Assembly (NCBI RefSeq): GCF_018449695.1
Contig: NZ_JAAVUY010000020.1
Coordinates: 83,857-147,856 of the forward strand
Reading direction: 5' to 3'
Origin: Bradyrhizobium sp. dw_411
GTDB lineage: Bacteria > Pseudomonadota > Alphaproteobacteria > Rhizobiales > Xanthobacteraceae
DNA: 64,000 nt
In this document: positions 17,178 through 26,025 of the stretch, piece after piece
Layout of the letters: every line of letters begins with the position of its first letter
How positions within the stretch are numbered: the first letter of the stretch is position 1
Made by a program: the position numbers and the translations under genes
The notes under the pieces: model-generated
The model's input: the letters and a program-made list of their open reading frames with translations, nothing else
The model's database searches: none
Told to the model about the DNA's origin: nothing

Positions 17178-17545
17178 TGCGTTTCCTCCCCTTCGTGCAG
17201 ATCAACTTTCGCGGCCCAAAGCGTGGGTACCAAACGATGTCGTCCGGTAATGTCGTTCGATCAATCGTCGGTCGGGAAACGCCGTTCTCGTTAAATCTGC
17301 GGCGCTATTCCCGGGTTTTCTTGTTTCTTCCAAGCTTCAACTGCTTGTGTGCAAGAACTGTTATAACACGCAGTCAGTCAGTTCGTAAACGGCAGACTTT
17401 GTCAGGCTTGATTTTTTGCGGCGCAAAAGTTGTTCAAACAGGTTGTAGTTCGGCTTGTGCCAAACCAGTGATCATCAAGCTGAAAAGCGTGCTCTTGATC
17501 TCCGTTGCGAACTCAGTTCGGTGCAAGGGAATTGAAAGCGCGCTC
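17178..17545. other. Promoter region of the importer operon
   Basis: There is no gene in these 368 bases. The AT-richer middle holds the palindrome at 17359-17368. The plus-strand frame that crosses it is a shadow of the lyase-like gene. Confidence 0.5.
17359..17368. promoter_or_regulatory. Candidate GntR operator TGTTATAACA
   Basis: A perfect ten-base palindrome lies about 190 bases before the binding-protein start. The core with two flanking bases, GTTATAACAC, recurs at 19489-19498 beside the GntR gene. GntR-FCD operators often have a GT-N-AC core, which fits. Confidence 0.5.
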
Positions 17546-18421
17546 CTAAACGGTCTGAAAGCGAGATTCTATCTCGTTCCAGCGATTCAGGCCGATCGCT
17601 TCATTGAGAACGTCGACCGCCATTTCGCTATCACTGTTTTCGAACGCGCCGGTATTTCCGTTCGCGAGCGACGTCAGCCGCTCAAGACCCTGCTGCAGCG
17701 CTTTCGCGATGCGTCCAATAAGCAGATTTGGATAGCAAACCTGCGAAAAACCCATCGCATGGAGAATTTGCGGAGAAATCCAGGGCGTTTGCGCACTCTG
17801 GAAAAGCGCTGCAGCATTCCAGTGGCCCTTAAAAGCCGCACCTACGCGCTCGTATTGTTGTTCTGTTTTCAGTCCAGCGACGAATACGCCGTCCGCTCCC
17901 AACTTCAGGAATCGTTCGGCGCGGCGTATCGCCCCATCCAATCCTTCTCTGGCGAGAGCATCAGTTCGACCAATGATAACAAATTCGCTGTTGCTGCGAG
18001 CTTCAAGCGCCGCACGCAGTTTCTGCTCCATGATGTCCAGCGGGATGACGTTGCGCGCCGAGGCGGCGCCAGGCTGTTTTGTCTCGCGCGCCTGATCTTC
18101 CAGCAGCAGGCCGCTAACACCCATGGACTCATAGGTCCGCACCATGCGGGTGACGCTTTTGACATCGCCATACCCATCGTCCCCATCGACCAGACAGGGA
18201 ATTCTGCACGCTTCAACGATGTCCCGGATGCCGGCCGCCATTTCCCCAAACCCGGCGAGACCGAGATCCGGCAATGCGTGGCGCGCCGCGAGCAGAGAGG
18301 ATCCGCCGATATTGAAGGTCTTGAATCCGGCGCGTTCAATGACACGCGCTGATAATGCATCGTGTGCAAGCGGGCTGATGAGTGGCTGCTGTTCGCGATG
18401 CAGTTGACGTAAAGTCGGCAT
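17546..18421 (-). CDS. Isocitrate lyase/PEP mutase superfamily enzyme
   Basis: The 291-residue protein has the superfamily landmarks NIGGSSLLAA near residue 38, the metal-binding block CLVDGDDGYGD near 76 and the late strand LLLEDQ near 107. Members make or break C-C or C-P bonds next to a carboxylate: methylisocitrate lyase, dimethylmalate lyase, oxaloacetate decarboxylase. The mobile loop, which in the lyases carries a KxCGH-type Cys, here reads ARETKQPGAASARN with no Cys. That argues against a standard lyase and leaves a decarboxylase- or hydrolase-like role possible. The start at 18421 begins MPTLRQLHRE; an upstream start at 18487 adds a tail unlike the family. GntR is 71 bases upstream in the same direction. 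Confidence 0.8.
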   Translation of the reverse strand: MPTLRQLHREQQPLISPLAHDALSARVIERAGFKTFNIGGSSLLAARHALPDLGLAGFGEMAAGIRDIVEACRIPCLVDGDDGYGDVKSVTRMVRTYESMGVSGLLLEDQARETKQPGAASARNVIPLDIMEQKLRAALEARSNSEFVIIGRTDALAREGLDGAIRRAERFLKLGADGVFVAGLKTEQQYERVGAAFKGHWNAAALFQSAQTPWISPQILHAMGFSQVCYPNLLIGRIAKALQQGLERLTSLANGNTGAFENSDSEMAVDVLNEAIGLNRWNEIESRFQTV

Positions 18422-18492
18422 GATCGGTTTCTTGTTGGCGGGACGAGCGAGAAGGAAGGTTGCTTGAGAAATGGTTCTAACGCCCAAGCGGC

Positions 18493-19287
18493 CTATCTGG
18501 CCTTCATCGTGGCACTACGCGGTTTCGATATTTTTCCGGCTTTGTTGCCGGCTGATGTCGTTTTCCCGGAGGGGAGCAGTTGAGCTTTCCGAAGCTCTGC
18601 AAGTTCATTTTCGAGCCCGTTATTGATATGGATGCGCATGTATTTGATGACCTCATCCTCGGATTCGTTCAAAATGATTTCGACGAGTTTCTGGTGATCG
18701 ATCAGGTGCCGATTCTTCCAAAGTCTGACGTCGTGCCATAACAACCAATTACGGAAATGGACGCGATTAAGACTATGAAAAAGTAGCTCCGACCCGCTCT
18801 GTTTTGCGACTTCAAGATGAAAATCAAAATGCGCTTGCGAAAAAGCCACGACGTTATCGGGCAGTTTGCGCGCAAACGCGTCGGCTATCTTGGCCTTTTC
18901 ACGCAAGATGGCGGCATTCACGGTATCTCGCAATTGCACGATGCGCCGAACAGCGGCGACTTCCAAAATATCCCGCACAAAATATAAATCGCGCAGCCTT
19001 TCCTCAGTTTCGACCGGAATGCGGACACCCCATCGCGGGACGTTTTCAATCAGGCCATCTCTCTCAAGCTGCCGCAGGGCAGTTCTAATGGTCGTAATAT
19101 TGGTGTCGACCTTGGCCGCCAACATGCGCTGGGAAAGAAAAACATCCTTTGGTAGACCGCCGGACAAAATCATCGCCTTGACGTCCTCGTATGCCTGCTC
19201 CTCTTTCGTTCGAAGCTCAGTGGACGCCCGCTTCCGCGGAATCAGGATCGCGACATTTGAGGGCTTGGTATGCTTCATTCTCTTCAT
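18493..19287 (-). CDS. GntR-family (FadR/FCD) transcriptional regulator
   Basis: This 264-residue regulator has an N-terminal winged helix (residues about 28-95; LSQRMLAAKVDTNITTIRTA, then LRQLERDGLIENVP). An FCD ligand domain follows, with helices carrying His residues in HFDFHLEVA and HIN that can bind a metal and a carboxylate. The basic Lys/Arg/Ser C-terminal tail is longer than usual. It is divergent from the molybdenum enzyme gene and cotranscribed with the lyase-like gene. It probably senses an organic acid and controls both sides of locus 1. Neighbouring palindromes at 19459 and 19489 are candidate operators. A nearby alternative start is ATG at 19278. Confidence 0.88.
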   Translation of the reverse strand: MKRMKHTKPSNVAILIPRKRASTELRTKEEQAYEDVKAMILSGGLPKDVFLSQRMLAAKVDTNITTIRTALRQLERDGLIENVPRWGVRIPVETEERLRDLYFVRDILEVAAVRRIVQLRDTVNAAILREKAKIADAFARKLPDNVVAFSQAHFDFHLEVAKQSGSELLFHSLNRVHFRNWLLWHDVRLWKNRHLIDHQKLVEIILNESEDEVIKYMRIHINNGLENELAELRKAQLLPSGKTTSAGNKAGKISKPRSATMKAR

Positions 19288-19458
19288 GCGGTAAGAACTT
19301 CATCGCGAAGGGGAAATTGCCAGCCACCATACGCTTGTAAATTGCGGAGCTAAAGCGGTGATTGTAGCAAAACCTGACCGTCATCTGCCGTTGTGATTAT
19401 CCCGGATCTTTTGCCGGAGTGTTGCCACTCACATGACAAGCCATTGATCCGTCGTATG

Positions 19459-19470
19459 TTGACCGGTCAA
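19459..19470. promoter_or_regulatory. Perfect palindrome TTGACCGGTCAA
   Basis: The 12-base palindrome is central to the divergent region. Its first half also looks like a -35 box (TTGACC). It could be an operator, a promoter element or both. Confidence 0.45.
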
Positions 19471-19488
19471 TCGCTCCATGTTCTAATC

Positions 19489-19496
19489 GTTATAAC
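19489..19496. promoter_or_regulatory. Second candidate GntR operator GTTATAAC
   Basis: The sequence CGTTATAACAC shares ten consecutive bases (GTTATAACAC) with the site at 17360-17369 before the importer operon. It lies about 150 bases before the molybdenum enzyme start and 200 before the GntR start. Confidence 0.5.
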
Positions 19497-19640
19497 ACTA
19501 AATGGCTTGGGGCCAGAACATTTTTAGGGCGGGTGCGCTAGACATGGGTTTGGCGAGTTATGTCCAGACGTCATGCAGGCGAATGCGGGGAAGTCCGCAG
19601 TCAATGACTGCTTCGCTTCCTGAACGGCTTTGGAACGGCA

Positions 19641-21992
19641 ATGCGTGAATACGGAATCGGCCAGTCGGTGCCGAGAAGTGAAGATATTCGACTAACTCAG
19701 GGGATGGGGTCCTATACCGATGATTTTGCATTCCCGAACCAGTCGCACCTGTTCGTTGTCCGCTCACCCCATGGCTCTGCAAAGATCCGTTCGATCAACA
19801 TAACTGCCGCGCTGGAGTTGCCGGGCGTCCGCGCTGTCTTGACCGGCAAGGATGTTATCGCAGATGGCCTGGGACCGTTTCCGTGCAGAGTGAAACGGCA
19901 CAAGGTGGACGGCAGTCCCGCTTTCGAGCCACCGTATTATGCCCTTGCCATCGACCGTGTTCGACACGTCGGCGATGCAGTCGTCGCGTTGATCGCCGAT
20001 ACACTGGCAATCGCCAAGGATGCGAGTGAGCTTGTCGAAATTGCTTACGATCCGCTCCCGTCGGTGACCGAAACGTCGCTTGCAAGCCAGCCCGGTTCAC
20101 CGGCTGTCTGGGATGAATGCCCGGACAATGTGTGTTTTGTGTTTGAAGTCGGCGATAGCGCTGCGGTCGAAGAGGCGTTTTCCCGCGCAGCGCATGTCGC
20201 TCGCACAGAGTTCACGATAGCCAGAGTTTCAACCAACGCCCTTGAGCCACGCAATGCGATCGGCCTTTACGACCGGGCTGCGGATCGCTTCACGCTATAT
20301 TCCGGGACACAGGCGCCGCATGCGGTCCGATCGGAATTGGCAGAACTTGTCCTGAAAGTTCCACAAAACCGTGTCCGCGTCATTTCGCCGGATGTCGGCG
20401 GTTCATTCGGCATGAAAGACGGAATTTTCCCTGAGACCGCGCTTGTGTTGTGGGCTGCAAAACGCTGCGGAACGCCGGTCCGTTGGCAATCGGAAAGGAC
20501 CGAAGCATTCGCTGCCGATCATCATTCACGCGATAATGAAACGACCGCCGAACTCGCATTGGACGCCGAGGGCCATTTTCTGGCGCTGCGCGTGATCACT
20601 ACCGCCAACATGGGGGCCTACCTCAACGCCAATGGACCGCATCCCTCGACGAACAATCTCGGTGGGCTCGCCGGCACCTACACGACCCCCGCGATATATT
20701 CCGCAGTTACCGGTGTTTTTTCAAACACGAGTCCGATCTGCTCGTATCGCGGAGCCGGTCGTCCCGAGGCTTCCTTCGCGATCGAACGGGTCATCGATGT
20801 TGCGGCCAGGGAAATGGGCGTCGATCGCGCCGAAATTAGACGGCGAAACTTAATCCCGTCCAGTGCAATGCCTTATAAAACCGCTCTGGTCTTTACGTAT
20901 GACAGCGGAGAATTCGAAAGCAATCTTGACCGTGTCCTCGAGATCTCCGATTGGAGAGGATTCGAGAGGCGGCGTGCGCAGTCCAGGACAGTGGGAAAGT
21001 TGCGCGGAATCGGGCTCGCAAGCGTCATCGAAATCGCAGGCGGTCCGTTGGCCGCGCCCGCCGAGGAATTTGCCGAAATTCGTTTCGATCCCGGCGGTTC
21101 AGTTACGCTTTTGAGCGGAACGCATTCGCATGGGCAAGGACATGAGACGACATTCACGCAGGTCATTGTTGAGACGCTTGGCGTGAATCCGTCGGATGTG
21201 AAAGTTGTTTATGGCGATACAGACCTGGTGTTTCACGGGAAAGGAACATTCGGTTCGCGTTCAGCCAGCGTCATGGCGACCGCAATCCTGCAAGTGGCCA
21301 ACAAACTTATCAAAAAAGGGAAGGATATTGCGTCGCATTTGATGGAGGTGTCGCCTGACGATGTCGAATTTTCGGCCGGTGAATTTTCGGTCGTTGGTAC
21401 GGATCGCAAATTGTCGATCAGTGATGTGGCAAAAGCCAGTTATCGACTGATGGCCTTACCGCCCGGAATCGAGCCCGGGTTCGGCGCGATGGTCGTGTCC
21501 CGTCCTTCGGCGCCGACTTTTCCGAACGGTTGCCACGTTTGTGAAGTTGAGATCGACGAACAGACCGGTGAGGTCAGCGTCGTCGGTTATTGGGTGGTCG
21601 ATGACATCGGCAAGGTACTCAATCCACTTCTGGCGGATGGGCAGTTACATGGCGGCATTGCCCAGGGTCTGGGAGAAATCCTGTTGGAAAAAATAGTTTA
21701 TGACGATGAGGGCCAATTGGTCACAGCGTCGTTCACCGATTACGCGATGCCCAGAGCGAGTGACATGCCCCCGATGCGCATCGAAACCAACGAAGTTCTG
21801 ACTAAAGCCAATCCGTTCGGTGTGAAAGGGGCTGGCGAAGCGGGCTGCGTCGGCGCGTTACCTGCGATCATGAATGCGATTTACGATGCGCTTGCACCAT
21901 TGGGTGTGAAGCGCATCGATATGCCGGTGACATCAGAAAGGGTATGGCGAGCCTTGGATGAGGTACGGCGTAACCACGGAAGAAATATTTGA
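19641..21992 (+). CDS. Molybdenum hydroxylase large subunit (xanthine dehydrogenase/CoxL form II type)
   Basis: The 783-residue protein is the molybdopterin-cytosine-dinucleotide subunit of an aldehyde or heterocycle hydroxylase. Residues 1-130 are the small domain (RLTQGMGSYTDDF, SPHGSAKIRSI). The Mo-binding domain has GGSFGMKDG and SYRGAGR at 368-374, the form II CoxL motif with Ser in place of the usual Ala. The catalytic Glu is Glu733 in GAGEAGC. Form II enzymes are not CO dehydrogenases; they oxidise aldehydes, purines or N-heterocycles. The FAD and 2Fe-2S subunits that should accompany it are absent nearby. It is the first gene rightward from the GntR-controlled divergent region. Confidence 0.9.
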   Translation: MREYGIGQSVPRSEDIRLTQGMGSYTDDFAFPNQSHLFVVRSPHGSAKIRSINITAALELPGVRAVLTGKDVIADGLGPFPCRVKRHKVDGSPAFEPPYYALAIDRVRHVGDAVVALIADTLAIAKDASELVEIAYDPLPSVTETSLASQPGSPAVWDECPDNVCFVFEVGDSAAVEEAFSRAAHVARTEFTIARVSTNALEPRNAIGLYDRAADRFTLYSGTQAPHAVRSELAELVLKVPQNRVRVISPDVGGSFGMKDGIFPETALVLWAAKRCGTPVRWQSERTEAFAADHHSRDNETTAELALDAEGHFLALRVITTANMGAYLNANGPHPSTNNLGGLAGTYTTPAIYSAVTGVFSNTSPICSYRGAGRPEASFAIERVIDVAAREMGVDRAEIRRRNLIPSSAMPYKTALVFTYDSGEFESNLDRVLEISDWRGFERRRAQSRTVGKLRGIGLASVIEIAGGPLAAPAEEFAEIRFDPGGSVTLLSGTHSHGQGHETTFTQVIVETLGVNPSDVKVVYGDTDLVFHGKGTFGSRSASVMATAILQVANKLIKKGKDIASHLMEVSPDDVEFSAGEFSVVGTDRKLSISDVAKASYRLMALPPGIEPGFGAMVVSRPSAPTFPNGCHVCEVEIDEQTGEVSVVGYWVVDDIGKVLNPLLADGQLHGGIAQGLGEILLEKIVYDDEGQLVTASFTDYAMPRASDMPPMRIETNEVLTKANPFGVKGAGEAGCVGALPAIMNAIYDALAPLGVKRIDMPVTSERVWRALDEVRRNHGRNI

Positions 21993-22090
21993 CGGTGATG
22001 AGTTGCATGCGGCGTAACGCGCATTCGTAGACTTGATCAAGCAGGCGATCGAGTGATGAAAATACAGAGCAAAAATCCGAAGGAGTGCCA

Positions 22091-23176
22091 GTGGCTTCAG
22101 TCGCAATCCAGAATGTCCGCAAAGCCTTTGGCGCGACGCATGTGCTCCATGGCGTTAATATCGCCATCAACGATGGCGAATTCGTCGTGCTCGTCGGCCC
22201 TTCCGGCTGCGGCAAGTCGACCTTGCTGCGTATGATCGCGGGGCTGGAGAACATCAGCGACGGCGAGATCCGGATCGGCGCGCGCGTTGTGAATCACGTC
22301 GCGCCAAAGGACCGCGACATCGCGATGGTGTTTCAGAATTACGCGCTCTATCCCCACATGACGGTTGCCGATAATATGGCGTTTTCGCTCAAACTGCGCA
22401 GAGCACCGAAATCCGAAATTTCGACCAGCGTTAATCGCGCCGCCGAGATCCTGGGCCTGGTGCCGCTGCTCGAACGCTACCCGCGACAGCTCTCCGGCGG
22501 GCAGCGCCAGCGCGTTGCCATGGGCCGCGCGATCGTGCGCGATCCGCAGGTCTTCCTGTTTGATGAGCCGCTCTCCAACCTTGACGCCCAACTGCGCGTC
22601 CAGATGCGCACCGAGATCAAGGAACTGCATCAACGGTTGAAGACCACGACTGTTTACGTCACGCATGACCAGATCGAAGCCATGACCATGGCGGACAAGA
22701 TCGTGGTCATGCATGACGGCGTCGTGGAGCAGATCGGTGCGCCGCTGGCGCTCTATGACAAGCCACACAACCTGTTTGTCGCGGGTTTCATCGGTTCGCC
22801 GGCGATGAATACGTTGAAGGGAATCCTGCGCGTCAATGGCAGCGCGGAATTCGCAGGACCGGGCGGTGTCAAGCTGCCGGCGATCAACGTGCCGGCGAAC
22901 TCCGACAACAGACCGGTGGTTTGCGGCATCCGTCCCGAAAATTTCGCCATCGCGGATGACGGCGCCGAGGCCGAGATTGTAGTCGTTGAGCCGACTGGCT
23001 CCGAAACTCACGTCGTCGCTAAAATGGGCGGCCAGGATGTTGTCGCCATATTCCGTGAGCGTCACCAATTCAGGCCGGGCGAGAAGATCCGGCTCAAACC
23101 CGATCCAAAACTCATGCATTTGTTCGATGCTGAGACAGGAAAAAGATTGGACTCGTCTGATCCAACAACAAGGTGA
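22091..23176 (+). CDS. ABC transporter ATP-binding protein (UgpC/MalK type)
   Basis: The 361-residue ATPase drives the sugar importer whose binding protein and permeases are at 13963-17177. Walker A is GPSGCGKST, the Q-loop FQNYALYPHM, the signature LSGGQRQRVAMGRA, Walker B VFLFDEPLSNLDA and the switch THD. A C-terminal TOBE-type regulatory domain from about residue 240 carries CGIRPENFAI. GTG at 22091 is taken as the start because AGGAG lies five bases before it; GTG at 22085 overlaps that site. Splitting the ATPase from its permeases by 5 kb and on the other strand is unusual. Confidence 0.9.
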   Translation: MASVAIQNVRKAFGATHVLHGVNIAINDGEFVVLVGPSGCGKSTLLRMIAGLENISDGEIRIGARVVNHVAPKDRDIAMVFQNYALYPHMTVADNMAFSLKLRRAPKSEISTSVNRAAEILGLVPLLERYPRQLSGGQRQRVAMGRAIVRDPQVFLFDEPLSNLDAQLRVQMRTEIKELHQRLKTTTVYVTHDQIEAMTMADKIVVMHDGVVEQIGAPLALYDKPHNLFVAGFIGSPAMNTLKGILRVNGSAEFAGPGGVKLPAINVPANSDNRPVVCGIRPENFAIADDGAEAEIVVVEPTGSETHVVAKMGGQDVVAIFRERHQFRPGEKIRLKPDPKLMHLFDAETGKRLDSSDPTTR

Positions 23177-23266
23177 GATGGAAAATGAGACGCTTGGTGC
23201 GATAGCTGGTGACCGCGAACGGCAATTCAAGAATAGCAACAAGCCGCTTACAGGGGGAATATCTAA

Positions 23267-24598
23267 ATGTCGGCTTCATCGATAGGCGCCCGATTGGATC
23301 GGCTTCCGCTGTCCCGATTTCACCGCCGCATGCTGGCTCTGATTGGTGCGGGGCTATTTCTCGATTCCTTTGAAGTCACATTGATGGCTGGCGTCCTCGG
23401 CGCGCTGGTCCAGACCGGTATGTCTGATATGGCGATGAACGCCAAATTCATCTCCGCGACGTTTGCGGGCCTCTCGGTCGGCGCGCTGTTTGCCGGAGCG
23501 ATCGGCGACCGGTTGGGCCGAAAGGTGTCTTATCAGTTCAATCTGATTTTGTTCGGTTCGTTCTCAATTCTTGCCGCCTTCGCGCCCGACATGTGGTGGT
23601 TGATTGCCGCGCGCTTCATCATGGGGATCGGGCTCGGCGCGGAGTATGTCATTGGATATGGATTTATCTCCGAGTTCGCACCACCTCCGTTGCGCGGCCG
23701 GTGTATCGCCATTGTCGCACTTGGAAGCAATTTTGCCGTGATGCTGTCTTCACTGGTAGGTCTCATCGTCATTCCAACGTTGGGCTGGCGATGGATGTTC
23801 GTGATCGCGGGCGTGATGGCCGTTTTTGTCTGGATACTCCGCAAAAACATGCCGGAGTCGCCGCGCTGGCTCGAATCGGTCGGAAGGTACGACGAAGCCG
23901 ATCTTATCGTGAAGAAGATCGAGGAGGAGTCAGGCTTTGCCGACGTCCCTCTTGATGTCCTCCCCGAGCCAAAAATAGAAAAATCATCGGTTATCGAATT
24001 ATTTCAGCCGCCCCTCGTCGGACGCACGCTGCTGGGGATGTTCATTACCGTCATTGCCCTGGTTGGCACTTACGGATTCATCACGTGGGTGCCGTCCTTC
24101 ATGGTCAAGCAGGGCGTCAACATGGTTTCGTCGCTCTGGTTCACAACGCTGATGTCGGGCGGCGGCGTGTTCGGTCCGATCGTGGGTTTCTGGATTTCCG
24201 ACCGGTTCGGACGAAAATATAGCATCGCGCTGGTTGCTGCATTCGCGGCCATTGCAGGCGCGATTTATCCGAATGTGCATTCCATGGCCGCATTGGCGAT
24301 TTGCGGGTTCTTCATGGTGTCGGCCATTCTGCTGCTCGTTGCGCTCGGGCTCGGAACCTATGTGCCTGAATTGTTTGCCACCAAGATTCGCCTGCGGGCA
24401 TCCGGCGTTACTCAGTTTTCGGGACGAGTCGCGACGATCTTCAGTCCGTATCTGATTGTCTATCTGTTCGCCGAATTCGGCATCGGAGGCGTGGTCTATT
24501 CGCTTTCAGCGATGTACCTTCTCCTTTGCATAGTCGTGTTGATCTTTGGCGTGGAAACCAAAAATCGGCCTCTCGAGCAGATCGCCACAGCATCATAA
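23267..24598 (+). CDS. MFS transporter, sugar/acid:H+ symporter-like
   Basis: The 443-residue protein has about 12 transmembrane helices, an FLDSFEVTLMAGVLG first helix, motif A as GDRLGRKVS after helix 2 and its partner SDRFGRKYS in the second half. PESPRWL follows helix 6. These belong to the sugar-porter and AAHS branch of MFS. It probably imports the locus substrate or a related acid, beside the ABC importer. The ABC ATPase ends 90 bases upstream and the LeuC-like gene begins 19 bases downstream, so a single operon is likely. Confidence 0.88.
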   Translation: MSASSIGARLDRLPLSRFHRRMLALIGAGLFLDSFEVTLMAGVLGALVQTGMSDMAMNAKFISATFAGLSVGALFAGAIGDRLGRKVSYQFNLILFGSFSILAAFAPDMWWLIAARFIMGIGLGAEYVIGYGFISEFAPPPLRGRCIAIVALGSNFAVMLSSLVGLIVIPTLGWRWMFVIAGVMAVFVWILRKNMPESPRWLESVGRYDEADLIVKKIEEESGFADVPLDVLPEPKIEKSSVIELFQPPLVGRTLLGMFITVIALVGTYGFITWVPSFMVKQGVNMVSSLWFTTLMSGGGVFGPIVGFWISDRFGRKYSIALVAAFAAIAGAIYPNVHSMAALAICGFFMVSAILLLVALGLGTYVPELFATKIRLRASGVTQFSGRVATIFSPYLIVYLFAEFGIGGVVYSLSAMYLLLCIVVLIFGVETKNRPLEQIATAS

Positions 24599-24617
24599 CT
24601 AGCGTCGGAGAAGCAGG

Positions 24618-26024
24618 ATGCCGCAACCCGCAACAATGTTCGAAAAAATCTGGGATATGCACGCCATCAGGGATACCGGCGATGGCATCTACCTTCTCCA
24701 GGTTGACCGGCACATCATTCAGGAGATGGCTTGCTCGCAGGCTTTCGATGGTCTGAAAAGAGCCGGCCGCAAAATCGAGTGTCCGGGACTGACGCTTGGA
24801 GTTACCGATCACATCGTATCGACCAAGGCTGGCCGGAATTTCGGGTCATTCGAAGGTGGGCGCGAAGCCCTTGATCTGATGTCCCGCAACTGCCTTGAGA
24901 ACGGCATCCGCCTGTTCGATATCACTGATCCCCGGCAAGGTATCGAGCATGTGGTTGCAGCCGAGCAAGGCTTTGTCCTTCCGGGCTGCACCATCGTTTG
25001 CGCGGACAGTCATACGGCGACCAACGGCGCGTTCGGAACGTTGAGCTGGGGATTTGGCACGAGCGATGTCGAGCACGTTATGGCGACGCAGGCCGTGCTG
25101 CTGAAAAAGCCCAAGATCATGAACCTTGTCATCGAAGGTAGCCTGTCGCCTGGGGTTTTCGCCAAGGACGTTATTCTTCATGTCATCGGCCAAGGCGGCA
25201 CGCAGCTCGGCCGGGGTTACTTTGTCGAATATTCCGGCTCGCTGATACGAGGTCTCCCCATCGAAGCCCGGATGACGATTTGCAACATGTCGATCGAACT
25301 CGGAAGTCGGTGCGGCATGATCGCGCCGGATCAAAAGACCTTTGACTATCTTGCCGGACGGCCGTTCGTGCCCGCCGGCGCGTTATGGGAACAGGCGGTC
25401 AACTATTGGCGCACGCTGCCGAGTGATCCCGGCGCGACGTTCGACAAGACGATGAAAATCGACTGCGGCCATCTTGCACCTCAGATTACCTGGGGTATCA
25501 CGCCCGCTGAAGTGACCGGAGTTGAAGGCAGAGTTCCGGATCCCTCGTCCTTTTCCGATAGTCTGCAGCGCGAGAATGCCGAGAAAGCTCTGGAGTATAT
25601 GGATCTGAAGCCCGGCCAGATGTTGAGCGATATCGCGATCGATTACGCCTTTATCGGATCGTGCACCAACAGTCGCTTGAGCGATCTGCAGGCCGCCGCC
25701 AGCGTCATCAAGGGACGAAAAGTGGCTCCGCATGTTCGAGCCCTCGTCGCGCCTGGCTCATCGACGGTGAAGCGCGAGGCGGAAGCGCTCGGCCTCCATC
25801 AGATATTCAAGGACGCCGGCTTTGAATGGCGCGAGTCCGGTTGCTCGATGTGCCTTGCGGTCAACGACGATCAGGTTCCCGCGGGAAAGCGTTGTATTTC
25901 GTCGTCCAACCGCAACTTCGAGCATCGGCAAGGACCCAACAGCAGAACCCATCTCGCCAGCCCCGCTTCAGTCGCGGCCGCGGCGCTCGAAGGCAAGATC
26001 GCCGATGTGCGGAGGTACATCTAA
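24618..26024 (+). CDS. LeuC-like aconitase-family dehydratase large subunit
   Basis: At 468 residues this is the size of a bacterial 3-isopropylmalate dehydratase large subunit. All three 4Fe-4S cysteines are present: Cys349 in GSCTNS, Cys409 and Cys412 in GCSMC. Other landmarks are TDHIVST, CADSHTATNGAFG and SSNRNFEHRQGP. It acts with the small subunit beginning one base after its stop codon. In leucine synthesis the enzyme isomerises isopropylmalate. Here it sits among sugar and acid catabolism genes with no leuA or leuB, so a paralogue acting on another hydroxy-diacid or sugar acid is more likely. The ATG at 24618 has GGAG further upstream. Confidence 0.85.
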   Translation: MPQPATMFEKIWDMHAIRDTGDGIYLLQVDRHIIQEMACSQAFDGLKRAGRKIECPGLTLGVTDHIVSTKAGRNFGSFEGGREALDLMSRNCLENGIRLFDITDPRQGIEHVVAAEQGFVLPGCTIVCADSHTATNGAFGTLSWGFGTSDVEHVMATQAVLLKKPKIMNLVIEGSLSPGVFAKDVILHVIGQGGTQLGRGYFVEYSGSLIRGLPIEARMTICNMSIELGSRCGMIAPDQKTFDYLAGRPFVPAGALWEQAVNYWRTLPSDPGATFDKTMKIDCGHLAPQITWGITPAEVTGVEGRVPDPSSFSDSLQRENAEKALEYMDLKPGQMLSDIAIDYAFIGSCTNSRLSDLQAAASVIKGRKVAPHVRALVAPGSSTVKREAEALGLHQIFKDAGFEWRESGCSMCLAVNDDQVPAGKRCISSSNRNFEHRQGPNSRTHLASPASVAAAALEGKIADVRRYI

Positions 26025-26025
26025 A

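Larger units (their letters stand above)
19288..19640. other. Divergent promoter region of locus 1
   Basis: These 353 bases hold no gene. They separate the GntR gene from the molybdenum enzyme gene and contain the two palindromes listed separately. Confidence 0.6.

Noticed and set aside
15798..18352. Plus-strand frames opposite the binding protein and lyase-like gene
   Set aside because: Shadow frames; no recognisable protein and the minus-strand genes are clear.
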